DNA of 64,000 nucleotides. Source: Gp6-AA40 sp963818645 (lineage in GTDB: Bacteria > Acidobacteriota > Vicinamibacteria > Vicinamibacterales > UBA2999). Of the stretch, positions 1 to 8,138 are shown in pieces (position 1 is the first letter of the stretch; each line of letters opens with the position of its first letter). Both the position numbers and the translations under genes were made by a program. The DNA is taken from NCBI GenBank assembly GCA_963818645.1, contig CAWFTF010000018.1:1-64000 (forward strand). Reading direction: 5' to 3'. A model generated the notes under the pieces. The model made no database searches and was not told the DNA's origin. It saw nothing but the letters and a program-made list of their open reading frames with translations.

Positions 1-1
1 G

Positions 2-713
<712 letters not shown>

Positions 714-827
714 ACTGTTTTTGCGTGCGTCACGCACCCCGCACACATCGCGTGGCGCGCATCCGAGTTACTGTAGCACTTGGTACTTGCAGGGGCAATT
801 GCGGCCTGCACGCGGCTGCACCGCCTC
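714..827. other. Intergenic gap upstream of tRNA-Ala
   Basis: About 110 bp between the tRNA 5' end and the stop of the next minus-strand gene. It holds a short hairpin TGCGTG-CGT-CACGCA (722-736). A possible minus-strand -10 box TACAGT (775-770) could serve the tRNA. No coding signal was seen. Confidence 0.3.
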
Positions 828-1229
828 TCACTTCTCGCGCTCGAGCGTGAGATACAACGGCGCAGCACCCAGCACCATCAGAAAGCCGAAGCTTCCCCAG
901 CCGGCCCTGTTCGCTGCCATGAAGCGCGCGTGCTCCCCTGGTTGCAGCACCAGGTCGTACGTCTTCCAGAACAGCGTGTTGTGCACGCGAATCTTATGAG
1001 GACCGGCTGGTAGATCGTGTGTGATCGCCTCGCCGTTCTTCAGGATCGCAATCTGTTCCGAGTCAACTGATACGAAGATCTCCCGGATTCCCGCATCGCC
1101 GGGCGACTGTCGGCTTACGGTGATCGTCGCAACCTGCTCGGCGCGCGGTTCGGCCTTTACCAGCGACGCGCCCACCTTCCCGCCCGGCGGCCGTGCACCT
1201 GAGCCACTCTCGCGAAAAGCCATGATCAC
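828..1229 (-). CDS. Hypothetical protein with C-terminal membrane segment
   Basis: 133-residue protein not assigned to a family. The middle part (about residues 45-105) looks like a small beta-rich domain: it reads VSVDSEQIAIL, then GPHKIRVHNT and QPGEHARF, a PEGA-like pattern of a surface or stalk domain. It is followed by a hydrophobic segment GSFGFLMVLGAAPLYLTL near the C-terminus, likely one membrane span. The N-terminal 30 residues are Gly/Pro/Arg-rich and probably disordered. The GTG start at 1229 has an AGGA about 7 nt upstream; an in-frame ATG two codons later is the alternative. It is a single gene transcribed away from the downstream plus-strand PHP gene. Confidence 0.6.
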   Translation of the reverse strand: MIMAFRESGSGARPPGGKVGASLVKAEPRAEQVATITVSRQSPGDAGIREIFVSVDSEQIAILKNGEAITHDLPAGPHKIRVHNTLFWKTYDLVLQPGEHARFMAANRAGWGSFGFLMVLGAAPLYLTLEREK

Positions 1230-1307
1230 AGACCGATCCTAAACCAGCCGGCAGCTACCCTCGTGAAAACCTGCGGCCGATAACATCCTAAGATCGATGA
1301 AGACAGG

Positions 1308-2609
1308 ATGGTGCTGAAGAACTCGAAGATCCCGCTCGGCCGCGCAGATGCGCTCGCGTCACAGGCCATTCGTGAAGCACAACAATCAGGTGTGCCGGCG
1401 ACCGACATCATCCGGGTTGGCGGGCTCCGTCGGTATGCGCCGGCGGTTGACGGCGCAGTGCTCGTCGCGATCGTGAACGAGGCACAGCGACCGGAGGTGC
1501 TCGACGGCTTCGCTCGCCTGTCGCTCGTCCGATCGGTTCTTGGCGCGACGGCCTCACACGTGCGTGCCACCACCGATCGCGGACTGCTCGAAGTCCACAC
1601 GTCGTCTCGAGAGATGGCTGGAGCGGCGCTGGTCTGGTACACGGGCACGCGCCGACACACGAAGTGGCTTCAGACTCGCGCCACAGCATTTGGCCTGGCG
1701 TTCATCGATGGCCGTCTCTCGCGCCATGGCAATCCCCCGCTATCGGTGCCTGACGAAGAGACCTTCTATCGCCTGCTCGATCTCCCCTACATTCCTCCCG
1801 AACTTCGCGAGGGCGAGGATGAGATCGTCGCGGCCGAGCGGGGTCAGCTGCCGTCGCTGATCGACACGCGACACATCCGCGGCGATCTGCACATGCACAG
1901 CACGTGGAGTGACGGTCGCGATTCGATCCTGCAGATGGCGCGAAGTGCGCGTGCGCTGGGCTACGAGTACATCGCGATCACGGATCACTCCGAGCGAGTC
2001 TGGGCCTCGCGCAAACTCTTGTCAGTGGAGATTCCGCTGCAACGTCAGGAAATCGAGACCGTTCGATCGCAGGTCTCCGGCATCGAGATTCTGCACGGCG
2101 TCGAAGTGGACATCATGCCCGACGGCTCTCTCGACTTCGACGACGAGACACTCGCCGGCTTCGATATCGTCCTGGCATCGCTGCACGATCCCGCAGACGA
2201 TGACGGTGCGCAGCTGACACAGCGCTACGTGCAGGCGATGTGGCACCCACTCGTGACGATCATCACGCATCCGGCCAACCGGTCGCCCGCGCTCTCGAAT
2301 GGCTACGAGCTCGATTTCGATCGCCTGTTTCGAGCCGCAGTGCAAACGAACACGGCCATGGAGATCGACGGTGCCCCCGGCCATCTCGATATGGACGGAC
2401 GCATTGCGCGGCGGGCGGCGGCCGCCGGTGTCACCCTCGTGGTCAACAGCGACTGCCATCGGGCGGAGGCATTGGGACGGCAGATGAGCTTCGGCGTCGG
2501 CACGGCGCGCCGAGGGTGGGCCTCCCCCGAGCAGGTGCTGAATACCCGTGGAATCGATGGCATACGGCAATTCATCGCCCGGAAACGGGGACGCTCGACG
2601 CGCCCGTAA
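1308..2609 (+). CDS. PHP-domain phosphoesterase with a degenerate polymerase-X-like N-terminal region
   Basis: 433 residues resembling the last three quarters of bacterial PolX. Residues ~30-190 align with the PolX palm/thumb of the full-length paralogue at 14194-15915 (VGGLRR against VGSLRR, YTGTRRHTKWLQTRA against FTGSKAHNINVRDRA). However, the metal-binding GDIDIL motif is replaced by AVDGAVLVA and the third Asp is also missing, and the N-terminal HhH domains are absent. Polymerase activity is therefore unlikely. The C-terminal PHP domain (~190-425) keeps its metal ligands: DLHMHS, ITDHSE, GVEVDI, ASLHD, THP and NSDCH. It probably acts as a metal-dependent phosphoesterase or 3'-exonuclease-like enzyme. 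The start ATG at 1308 has AGACAGG directly before it, with poor spacing, so the start is uncertain. It lies just upstream of lolA. Confidence 0.85.
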   Translation: MVLKNSKIPLGRADALASQAIREAQQSGVPATDIIRVGGLRRYAPAVDGAVLVAIVNEAQRPEVLDGFARLSLVRSVLGATASHVRATTDRGLLEVHTSSREMAGAALVWYTGTRRHTKWLQTRATAFGLAFIDGRLSRHGNPPLSVPDEETFYRLLDLPYIPPELREGEDEIVAAERGQLPSLIDTRHIRGDLHMHSTWSDGRDSILQMARSARALGYEYIAITDHSERVWASRKLLSVEIPLQRQEIETVRSQVSGIEILHGVEVDIMPDGSLDFDDETLAGFDIVLASLHDPADDDGAQLTQRYVQAMWHPLVTIITHPANRSPALSNGYELDFDRLFRAAVQTNTAMEIDGAPGHLDMDGRIARRAAAAGVTLVVNSDCHRAEALGRQMSFGVGTARRGWASPEQVLNTRGIDGIRQFIARKRGRSTRP

Positions 2610-2661
2610 GCATCGCTGATGCCTGCCCTCCCATCGACTCATTCAGGCACTCGCCTTGCTG

Positions 2662-2667
2662 TATCGT
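2662..2667 (+). promoter_or_regulatory. Possible -10 box of lolA
   Basis: TATCGT lies 4 nt before the first ATG (2672) and 10 nt before the second (2678). No Shine-Dalgarno precedes either ATG, so a leaderless or very short leader transcript is possible. Weak evidence, based on spacing alone. Confidence 0.3.
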
Positions 2668-2671
2668 AGAC

Positions 2672-3365
2672 ATGGCAATGAACAGGACGCGCGTGTCCGA
2701 GCGTTTTATTCGACTGTCCGTGGTGCTTGTCGTGCTACTGTCGTCACCTGTTTTGGGCTCTGCCCAAACAGGGCAGAGCCCAGAAGCACTCGCAAAGGCG
2801 CTTCAGGCCAGATATCAGAGCGTGCGCGATTTCACAGCGGACTTCGTCCAGATCTATCGAGGCGGCGTCTTACGCACCGAAACCCGCGAGAGTGGGACTG
2901 TGGCGGTGAAGAAGCCGGGCCGGATGCGATGGACTTACACCAGTCCGGAACGCAAAGAGTTCGTGTCGGACGGCCTGAAAATGTATGCCTACATCCCGGA
3001 GGACAAGCAGGTGACGGTGTCGAACGTCCCGGCCGATAGTGAGGCCCCGACACCGGTGCTCTTCCTGGCCGGAAAGGGCGATCTGGTCAAGGACTTCACG
3101 GCGGAAAAGATCGCGAGTCCCGTGCAAGGGACGGTTGCGTTGAAGCTGACACCCCGCCGGAACGAGCCCGAGTACCGAGTACCTGATCGTGGCGCTGGAC
3201 CCCGGAACCCTCCAGATCCGGGCGCTGACGACCAAGGACCGCCAGGGTGGCGAATCGACCCTCAGGTTCGAAAACCTGAAGGAAAACAAGGGCATATCCG
3301 ATAACGACTTTGCATTCCGTATTCCGCGCGGTGTCGACGTCATCTCGAATGGCCAACGCAACTAG
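2672..3365 (+). CDS. lolA: Outer-membrane lipoprotein carrier protein LolA (apparent 7-bp duplication breaks the frame)
   Basis: Periplasmic chaperone that carries lipoproteins from LolCDE to the outer membrane. The N-terminus has a signal peptide (RFIRLSVVLVVLLSSPVLGSAQ). The mature part shows LolA features: ALQARYQSVRDFTADFVQ, GTVAVKKPGRMRWTY, ERKEFVSDG..YIPEDKQV and FLAGKGDL. After EPEY the frame is lost, but a +1 frame continues with LIVALDPGTLQIRALTTKD and ends RGVDVISNGQRN at 3365, giving a normal-length LolA. The break is an exact tandem duplication of CGAGTAC (3169-3175 and 3176-3182); deleting one copy restores EPEYLIVALDP. It overlaps the following secretin lipoprotein gene by 17 nt, and the pairing of a Lol component with an outer-membrane lipoprotein is fitting. 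Confidence 0.85.
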
Positions 3366-5166
3366 CCGACTGTCGCTGCTTCCACTGGCGCTGCTGTCAG
3401 TGACACTGGCCGGCTGCGCTGCCGGCGCGGCGATGCGGGCCGGCCAGCAGGCCGATATGGTCAAGGACTACGACCGCGCCATCGTCGAGTACACGAAGGT
3501 GTTACGGGAGGATCCGAACAACCGCGAGGCGAAGCAGTCGCTCGATCTCGCAAAGATCCGCGCGTCGCTCGATCACTACGCACGTGCACGCCGATACGAG
3601 GCCTCCGGTCGCCTCGATGAATCTCTGGTTGAACTGCAAATCGCTTCTGAACTGAATCCCGGTAACGCGGACGTCGACGATGCCCTGCGCAACGTCCGAT
3701 CTCAGCTCCGGAACAAAGTCGCGGCGAAGGACGGCAAGACGGAACTGCAGACGCTGGTCGAAAAATCGCGAGCGCTGATGCCCGTGGGCCAGGAGTTGCC
3801 GACCGATGTTCGCATGCCGGAATCGCTGACGTTCCGTGACGCGAACTCGCGCGACGTCTTCACGGCGCTCGGGAAAATTGGCAGCGTCAACATGATCTTC
3901 GACCCGCAGTTCAGCGCGCGGCCGGTGAGCATCGATCTCAAGAACCCCTCGTTCGAAGAGGCGCTGCAGGCGGTGTCGACCGTCACCCGAAACTTCTATC
4001 GCGTCACGGCGCAGCGCACGGTGACCGTGATCCCGGACACCGCGGCCAAGCGCCAGGAGTACGAGGAAGAGATCGTTCGTCCCTTCTTCCTGAGCAACGC
4101 CGATCTCAAAGAGACGATGGACCTGCTGCGCGTCGTGATCGATGCGCGACGCGTGGCGCCGGTGACGGCGACCAACGCGATCATGATCAAGGACACGCCG
4201 GAGCGCGTGGCGGCCGCCGGCAAGATCATCGCGGCCATCGACAAGGCGCGTCCAGAGGTCGTGATCGACGTCGAGCTGCTCGAGGTCGATCGCACTCGCT
4301 TGCGAGAGTTCGGGCTGCAGATTGCATCGCCGGGTGATCCACCGACCGGCATCAACGGCACGGCCAGCATCAACCGCGACGGTTTGTCGCTGCGCGATCT
4401 GAGCAACCTCACGCAGGCCGACATCCTCCTCACCAACCTGCCGAACCTGTACTACCGGCTGCTGAAGAACGACTCGAACACGCGCACACTCGCCAACCCG
4501 CAGTTGAGGACGTCCGAAGGGATGCCCGCGCAGGCGCGTTTCGGCGAGCGCGTTCCCGTGCCGGTGACGATCTTCTCCCCCATCGCCACAGGCGGTGTGA
4601 ATCAGCAACCGATCACGTCGTTCAACTACGAGAACATCGGCGTCAACATCGACATCACGCCGCGCACCCATCATGACGATGAGGTGTCGCTGGCGCTGAA
4701 GATTGCGGTCAGCAGCATTTCCGGAGCCGGGTTCGGCGGGCTGCCGACATTCGGCAATCGCGAGATCAACACGGTCATCCGTCTCAAGGACGGCGAGACA
4801 AATCTGCTGGCAGGGCTGATCCGCGACGAAGAGCGGCGGGTGCTGCGCGGAGTCGCCGGCTTGAGCGACCTCCCGATCGTCGGTCGCCTGTTTGCGCAGA
4901 CGCAGCGCGAGACTCAGGAAACCGACATCGTCCTCACACTGACGCCGCGCGTTATCCGCGTGCTCGATCTCAGCGAGGAGGACCTGCGGCCGTTCCGCGT
5001 CGGCGATACCGTGGCGGGAGCAATCGCGTTGCCTGTGCCGGTTCCGCTGCCCGCGGCGCCTCCGGTCGAGCGGGAGCCGGCACCAACAGCCCCGCAAATG
5101 CCGGCTGGTCTGCCGAACGCGTCACCGATCCTGCCACCGCCGCCCGTACAGCCACCCCCGCGCTGA
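3349..5166 (+). CDS. TPR-containing secretin lipoprotein (GspD/PilQ-like)
   Basis: 605-residue outer-membrane secretin of the type II secretion/type IV pilus superfamily. The ATG at 3349 starts a lipoprotein signal (LSLLPLALLSVTLAGC), so the protein is lipidated; an upstream in-frame ATG would place residues before this signal and is less likely. Residues ~30-120 hold TPR-like helices (DYDRAIVEYTKVLREDPNN, GRLDESLVELQIASELNPGN). The middle holds N0/STN and N1-type ring domains (FRDANSRDVFTALGKI). The C-terminal secretin domain includes VVIDVELLEVDR, TLANPQLRT, YENIGVNIDITPR, INTVIRLKDGETNLLAGLI and LSDLPIVGRLF. The last ~50 residues are Pro/Ala-rich. No other T2SS or pilus genes are nearby, so its machine is unknown. 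The TPR-secretin arrangement is seen in stand-alone GspD-like proteins. Confidence 0.9.
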   Translation: MANATSRLSLLPLALLSVTLAGCAAGAAMRAGQQADMVKDYDRAIVEYTKVLREDPNNREAKQSLDLAKIRASLDHYARARRYEASGRLDESLVELQIASELNPGNADVDDALRNVRSQLRNKVAAKDGKTELQTLVEKSRALMPVGQELPTDVRMPESLTFRDANSRDVFTALGKIGSVNMIFDPQFSARPVSIDLKNPSFEEALQAVSTVTRNFYRVTAQRTVTVIPDTAAKRQEYEEEIVRPFFLSNADLKETMDLLRVVIDARRVAPVTATNAIMIKDTPERVAAAGKIIAAIDKARPEVVIDVELLEVDRTRLREFGLQIASPGDPPTGINGTASINRDGLSLRDLSNLTQADILLTNLPNLYYRLLKNDSNTRTLANPQLRTSEGMPAQARFGERVPVPVTIFSPIATGGVNQQPITSFNYENIGVNIDITPRTHHDDEVSLALKIAVSSISGAGFGGLPTFGNREINTVIRLKDGETNLLAGLIRDEERRVLRGVAGLSDLPIVGRLFAQTQRETQETDIVLTLTPRVIRVLDLSEEDLRPFRVGDTVAGAIALPVPVPLPAAPPVEREPAPTAPQMPAGLPNASPILPPPPVQPPPR

Positions 5167-5178
5167 GCGCTGATTCTC

Positions 5179-5196
5179 GTCGGGGCGATCGCCGAC
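5179..5196. terminator. Small hairpin between convergent genes
   Basis: GTCGG / CCGAC arms with an 8-nt GGCGATCG loop between the secretin stop (5166) and the convergent GNAT stop (5219). There is no clear T-tract (TCTTGT follows). Possible weak bidirectional terminator. Confidence 0.3.
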
Positions 5197-5218
5197 TCTT
5201 GTCCGTGCGTCCGTCTGC

Positions 5219-5761
5219 TTACGGCTTGCCAGCACGGAGTCGATAGAGCACGTGCCTTCGTCGGTCTGGTTGCGCGGGGTGATCGAAGTCATCTGCCGGA
5301 TCGTGCGTCATGCCCAGACGACTCATCACGCGGCGGGAGCGTTCGTTCTCCGGCACGGTGAATGAGACGATCTCTTCCAGGGAAAGCTGTCCGAATCCGA
5401 ACGTAACCGCCGCGCGAGCGGCTTCGGTCGCGTAGCCCAGCCCCCAGCACTGCTGCGCCAGGCGCCACCCTACCTCCACGCACGGAGTGAAGTGTGCCTC
5501 GAACGACGGAACCGCGAGCCCCACGAATCCAATGAATGAGCTCTGCTCGCGCACTTCGACGGCCCACAATCCAAACCCGTAGCGCTCGAAGTGAGCCTCG
5601 ATGCGTTCGACCATCGCATCGCTCTCTGCGCGTGTCAGAACACCGGGAAAGTGCTCCATCACACGAGCGTCAGCGTTCAGGTCCGCGAAGGGACCTCGAT
5701 CAGCGGCCACCCATCGCCGCAATAAGAGGCGGTCGGTGCGGAGCTCAGTTGGCAGGCTCAC
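5219..5761 (-). CDS. GNAT-family N-acetyltransferase (RimJ/RimL-like)
   Basis: 180-residue acetyltransferase of the RimJ/RimL group, which uses acetyl-CoA to acetylate N-termini or small-molecule amines. The family start pattern LRTDRLLLRRW is followed by DLNADARVMEHFPG, the central strand FIGFVGLAVP, EVGWRLAQQCWGLGYATEAA (the acetyl-CoA pyrophosphate-binding loop, Q/R-x-x-G-x-G/A-like) and FTVPENERSRRVMSRLGM. Length is normal. It is the last gene of the peptidoglycan operon, 16 nt after murA. Its substrate cannot be told from sequence; a role in cell-wall metabolism is suggested only by position. Confidence 0.88.
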   Translation of the reverse strand: MSLPTELRTDRLLLRRWVAADRGPFADLNADARVMEHFPGVLTRAESDAMVERIEAHFERYGFGLWAVEVREQSSFIGFVGLAVPSFEAHFTPCVEVGWRLAQQCWGLGYATEAARAAVTFGFGQLSLEEIVSFTVPENERSRRVMSRLGMTHDPADDFDHPAQPDRRRHVLYRLRAGKP

Positions 5762-5777
5762 GTCGCACCGACGAGTA

Positions 5778-7037
5778 TCACTCTACTTTCGCCACCTTGG
5801 CCCCGAGTGCGTTGAGACGCTCGACGAGCCGGCTGTATCCGCGCTCGACAGTCTCGAGTGGCGCGACACGCGTCTGACCCTCTGCAGCCAGGCCGGCCGC
5901 GATCAGCGACATCCCTGATCGCAGATCACGGCTGTCGAGCGTGCGGCCGCCGCGCAGCTTGGTCGGCCCCGTGACAATGATGCGGTGAGCGTCGGCGAGG
6001 AAGAGATCGGCGCCCATGCCGCTCATCTGCTCCAGCGCGAACAGTCGCAGTTCGTACATCCAGTCGTGCACGAGCGTTCGACCCGCGGCCTGCGTTGCGA
6101 GCACGGTCACGAGGCTCACGAGGTCGCTCGGGAACGACGGCCACAGCCCTGTGGCGATTCGGCGAACGGCCTGCGGCTTCGATGGCTTCACTTCGAACAC
6201 ACCATCGCGCATGCCGCACTCGACGCGCATCCGCTGCATCACTGCGGCGACGACCTCGATGTCTTCGGCGCGACACCCTTCGATCGCGATCTCTCCGCCG
6301 GTGATTGCACCAACCACTGCCCAACTTCCGGCTTCGATGTAATCGCCGCCGAGCTGATGCGTCGCCCCTCGAAGCTTCGATGTGCCTTCGATACGCAGCT
6401 TTGAGCTGCCAATACCGGACACCACCGCGCCCATCTTCGTCAGGAACTCGCAGAGCTCGACGACATGCGGTTCGGTGGCGGCGTGACGGATCTCAGTGAC
6501 TCCCGGCGCACACGCCGCGGCGAGCAGTGCCGTCTCGGTACCCGTGACGGACGCTTCGTAGAGATACATCGAGGCCGGCTTGAGGCCATCGGGCGCCTCG
6601 AGGACGTGATCGGGGCCCTGACGTTCGCGCGCGCCGAGCGCGTGCAGCGCCTCGGTGTGTGTCGAGATCGTCCGGCGCGCGGGGAAATCACCGCCGGGCG
6701 GCGCGATGTGCGCGCGGCCCGTGCGCGCCAGCAACGGCCCGAGCAGGAGCACCGATCCTCGCAACCGGCCGACGAGCGCTCGATCGGGTTCGTCGGTGTT
6801 GATGCGCGGCGTCCGAATCTTGAGCGTCGTCGTGCCAATGCCCTCGACTTCGGCGCCGATGTCGAGCAGCAGCCGCGCCATGACCTCGACGTCGCCGATA
6901 CGCGGCACGTTGGTCAGGACGCATTCCTCCTCGGTGAGGAGACACGCCGCCAGCAGCGGCAATGCCGCGTTCTTGTTTCCTTCAACGGCCACGCGGCCTT
7001 CCAGCCGGTGTCCCCCTTCGATCAGCAGTGTCGACAT
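5778..7037 (-). CDS. murA: UDP-N-acetylglucosamine 1-carboxyvinyltransferase MurA, Cys-to-Asp variant
   Basis: Transfers enolpyruvate from PEP to UDP-GlcNAc, the first committed step of peptidoglycan synthesis, in the cytoplasm. 419 residues, the usual length. The Lys22 equivalent is in EGNKNAALP and the general-acid region Asp305 equivalent is in WPSFPSDL. The loop that carries catalytic Cys115 in E. coli (PGGC) reads PPGGDFPARR here, so Asp117 replaces Cys (codon GAT at 6689-6687). In other bacteria this substitution keeps activity and makes the enzyme insensitive to fosfomycin, which acts by alkylating the Cys. The C-terminal ERGYSRLVERLNALGA is typical. The start ATG overlaps the murB stop, in line with translational coupling. 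Confidence 0.96.
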   Translation of the reverse strand: MSTLLIEGGHRLEGRVAVEGNKNAALPLLAACLLTEEECVLTNVPRIGDVEVMARLLLDIGAEVEGIGTTTLKIRTPRINTDEPDRALVGRLRGSVLLLGPLLARTGRAHIAPPGGDFPARRTISTHTEALHALGARERQGPDHVLEAPDGLKPASMYLYEASVTGTETALLAAACAPGVTEIRHAATEPHVVELCEFLTKMGAVVSGIGSSKLRIEGTSKLRGATHQLGGDYIEAGSWAVVGAITGGEIAIEGCRAEDIEVVAAVMQRMRVECGMRDGVFEVKPSKPQAVRRIATGLWPSFPSDLVSLVTVLATQAAGRTLVHDWMYELRLFALEQMSGMGADLFLADAHRIIVTGPTKLRGGRTLDSRDLRSGMSLIAAGLAAEGQTRVAPLETVERGYSRLVERLNALGAKVAKVE

Positions 7038-8138
7038 CAGGCGCGCGCTTTCTGCAGGAACTCTACGTCCTCGTTCTCATCCAATCCAACAAACACCGGC
7101 TCGGGCCGCAACCACACGCCGCACCAGTCGAGCACGGCACGTTTGACCCTGACCGCAAACCCGATCACATCGCTCGACGTCGCGCCGCCGCGATTGACGA
7201 TCGCCAACGGGTGCTTCGTCGAGAGACCGACCGTCCGTTCGCCCGTGCCCTTGCGCACACCCGATCGCTCGATGAGCCACGCTGCCGGTATCTTCACCCG
7301 GCCATCAGCCATGGCAAAGCCAGGTACCGCATCGCCGGCCGTCGAGGCGATGCGTTCGCGATCGTCCAGTGTCACGACCGGGTTCATGAAGAACGATCCC
7401 ACGCTGCGCGTATCCGGATCGCTGGCGTCGAGCACCATTCCCTTGCGGCGCCGAATCGTCAGCACCGCATCGCGGACATCGATCGGAAACGGGCTGCTGA
7501 CGGCGCGCCTCTCGAGCTCCGCAATGAGATCCGGGTAGCTCACCGTCGGCGTGGCATGTGCCAGCCGAAACGATACGCCGCACACAATGAAACGGCGCGT
7601 ATCGTCGGCTTTGAACCGACTCATGCGATACGAGAAACGGCAGTCGGCGGGAGAGAGCTCCACCAGCTCGGTCTGCGTGCGATCGAATGCGATCACGCGA
7701 TCGATGACAGTCGACACCTCTTGCCCGTACGCTCCGACGTTCTGAATCGGTGTGCCGCCCACCGTGCCAGGGATTCCCGAGAGACATTCCACGCCGCTCA
7801 ACGCTTGCGCGACGACCGTTTCGACCAACTGGTCCCACGGTTCGCCGGCGCCCGCGTTCACGATCGTGCTGCCAGGCCCTTTTGTCATCGTCACGCCGGT
7901 CACGGCCATCGACAACACGAGACCGTCGAACCCTTCATCAGAGACGACAAGATTACTTCCGCCCCCCAGCACGAAAAGCGGGATCTCGTGCTCCGCGCAC
8001 CACTGATGAATGGCGCGGACGTCCTCGTTGGTGTTGGCCCTGGCAAACCAGCGCGCCGGCGCCGCCGACGCCCAGCGTGCAGAACGACTCGAGCGGCACG
8101 TGCTCGCGCAGAACGAAGGGGCGGCTACGTGAGACCAC
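7037..8138 (-). CDS. murB: UDP-N-acetylenolpyruvoylglucosamine reductase MurB (apparent frameshift)
   Basis: FAD/NADPH enzyme that reduces MurA product to UDP-MurNAc. The N-terminal frame from a GTG at 8138 reads RPFVLREHVPLESFCTLGVGGA. The next frame continues ARWFARANTNEDVRAIHQW, then VLGGGSNLVVSDEGFDGLV (FAD-binding). Removal of one G near 8055-8062 joins them. Later motifs are GIPGTVGGTPIQNVGAYG, the Tyr of FSYRMSRFK (type I MurB), the catalytic Ser of SVGSFFMNP, and GVWLRPEPVFVG with the acidic catalytic residue. About 366 residues in total. The first 14 nt overlap the end of pxpBC. Because murB is essential, the break is probably a sequence error. Confidence 0.92.

Noticed and set aside
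3502..5097. Long minus-strand open frame (~530 codons) across the secretin gene
   Set aside because: High-GC shadow of the real secretin frame; Arg/His/Asp-rich with no motif or start signal.
5179..5196. GCGATCGC in the convergent gap as a HIP1-type element
   Set aside because: A single occurrence in a high-GC sequence is not significant.
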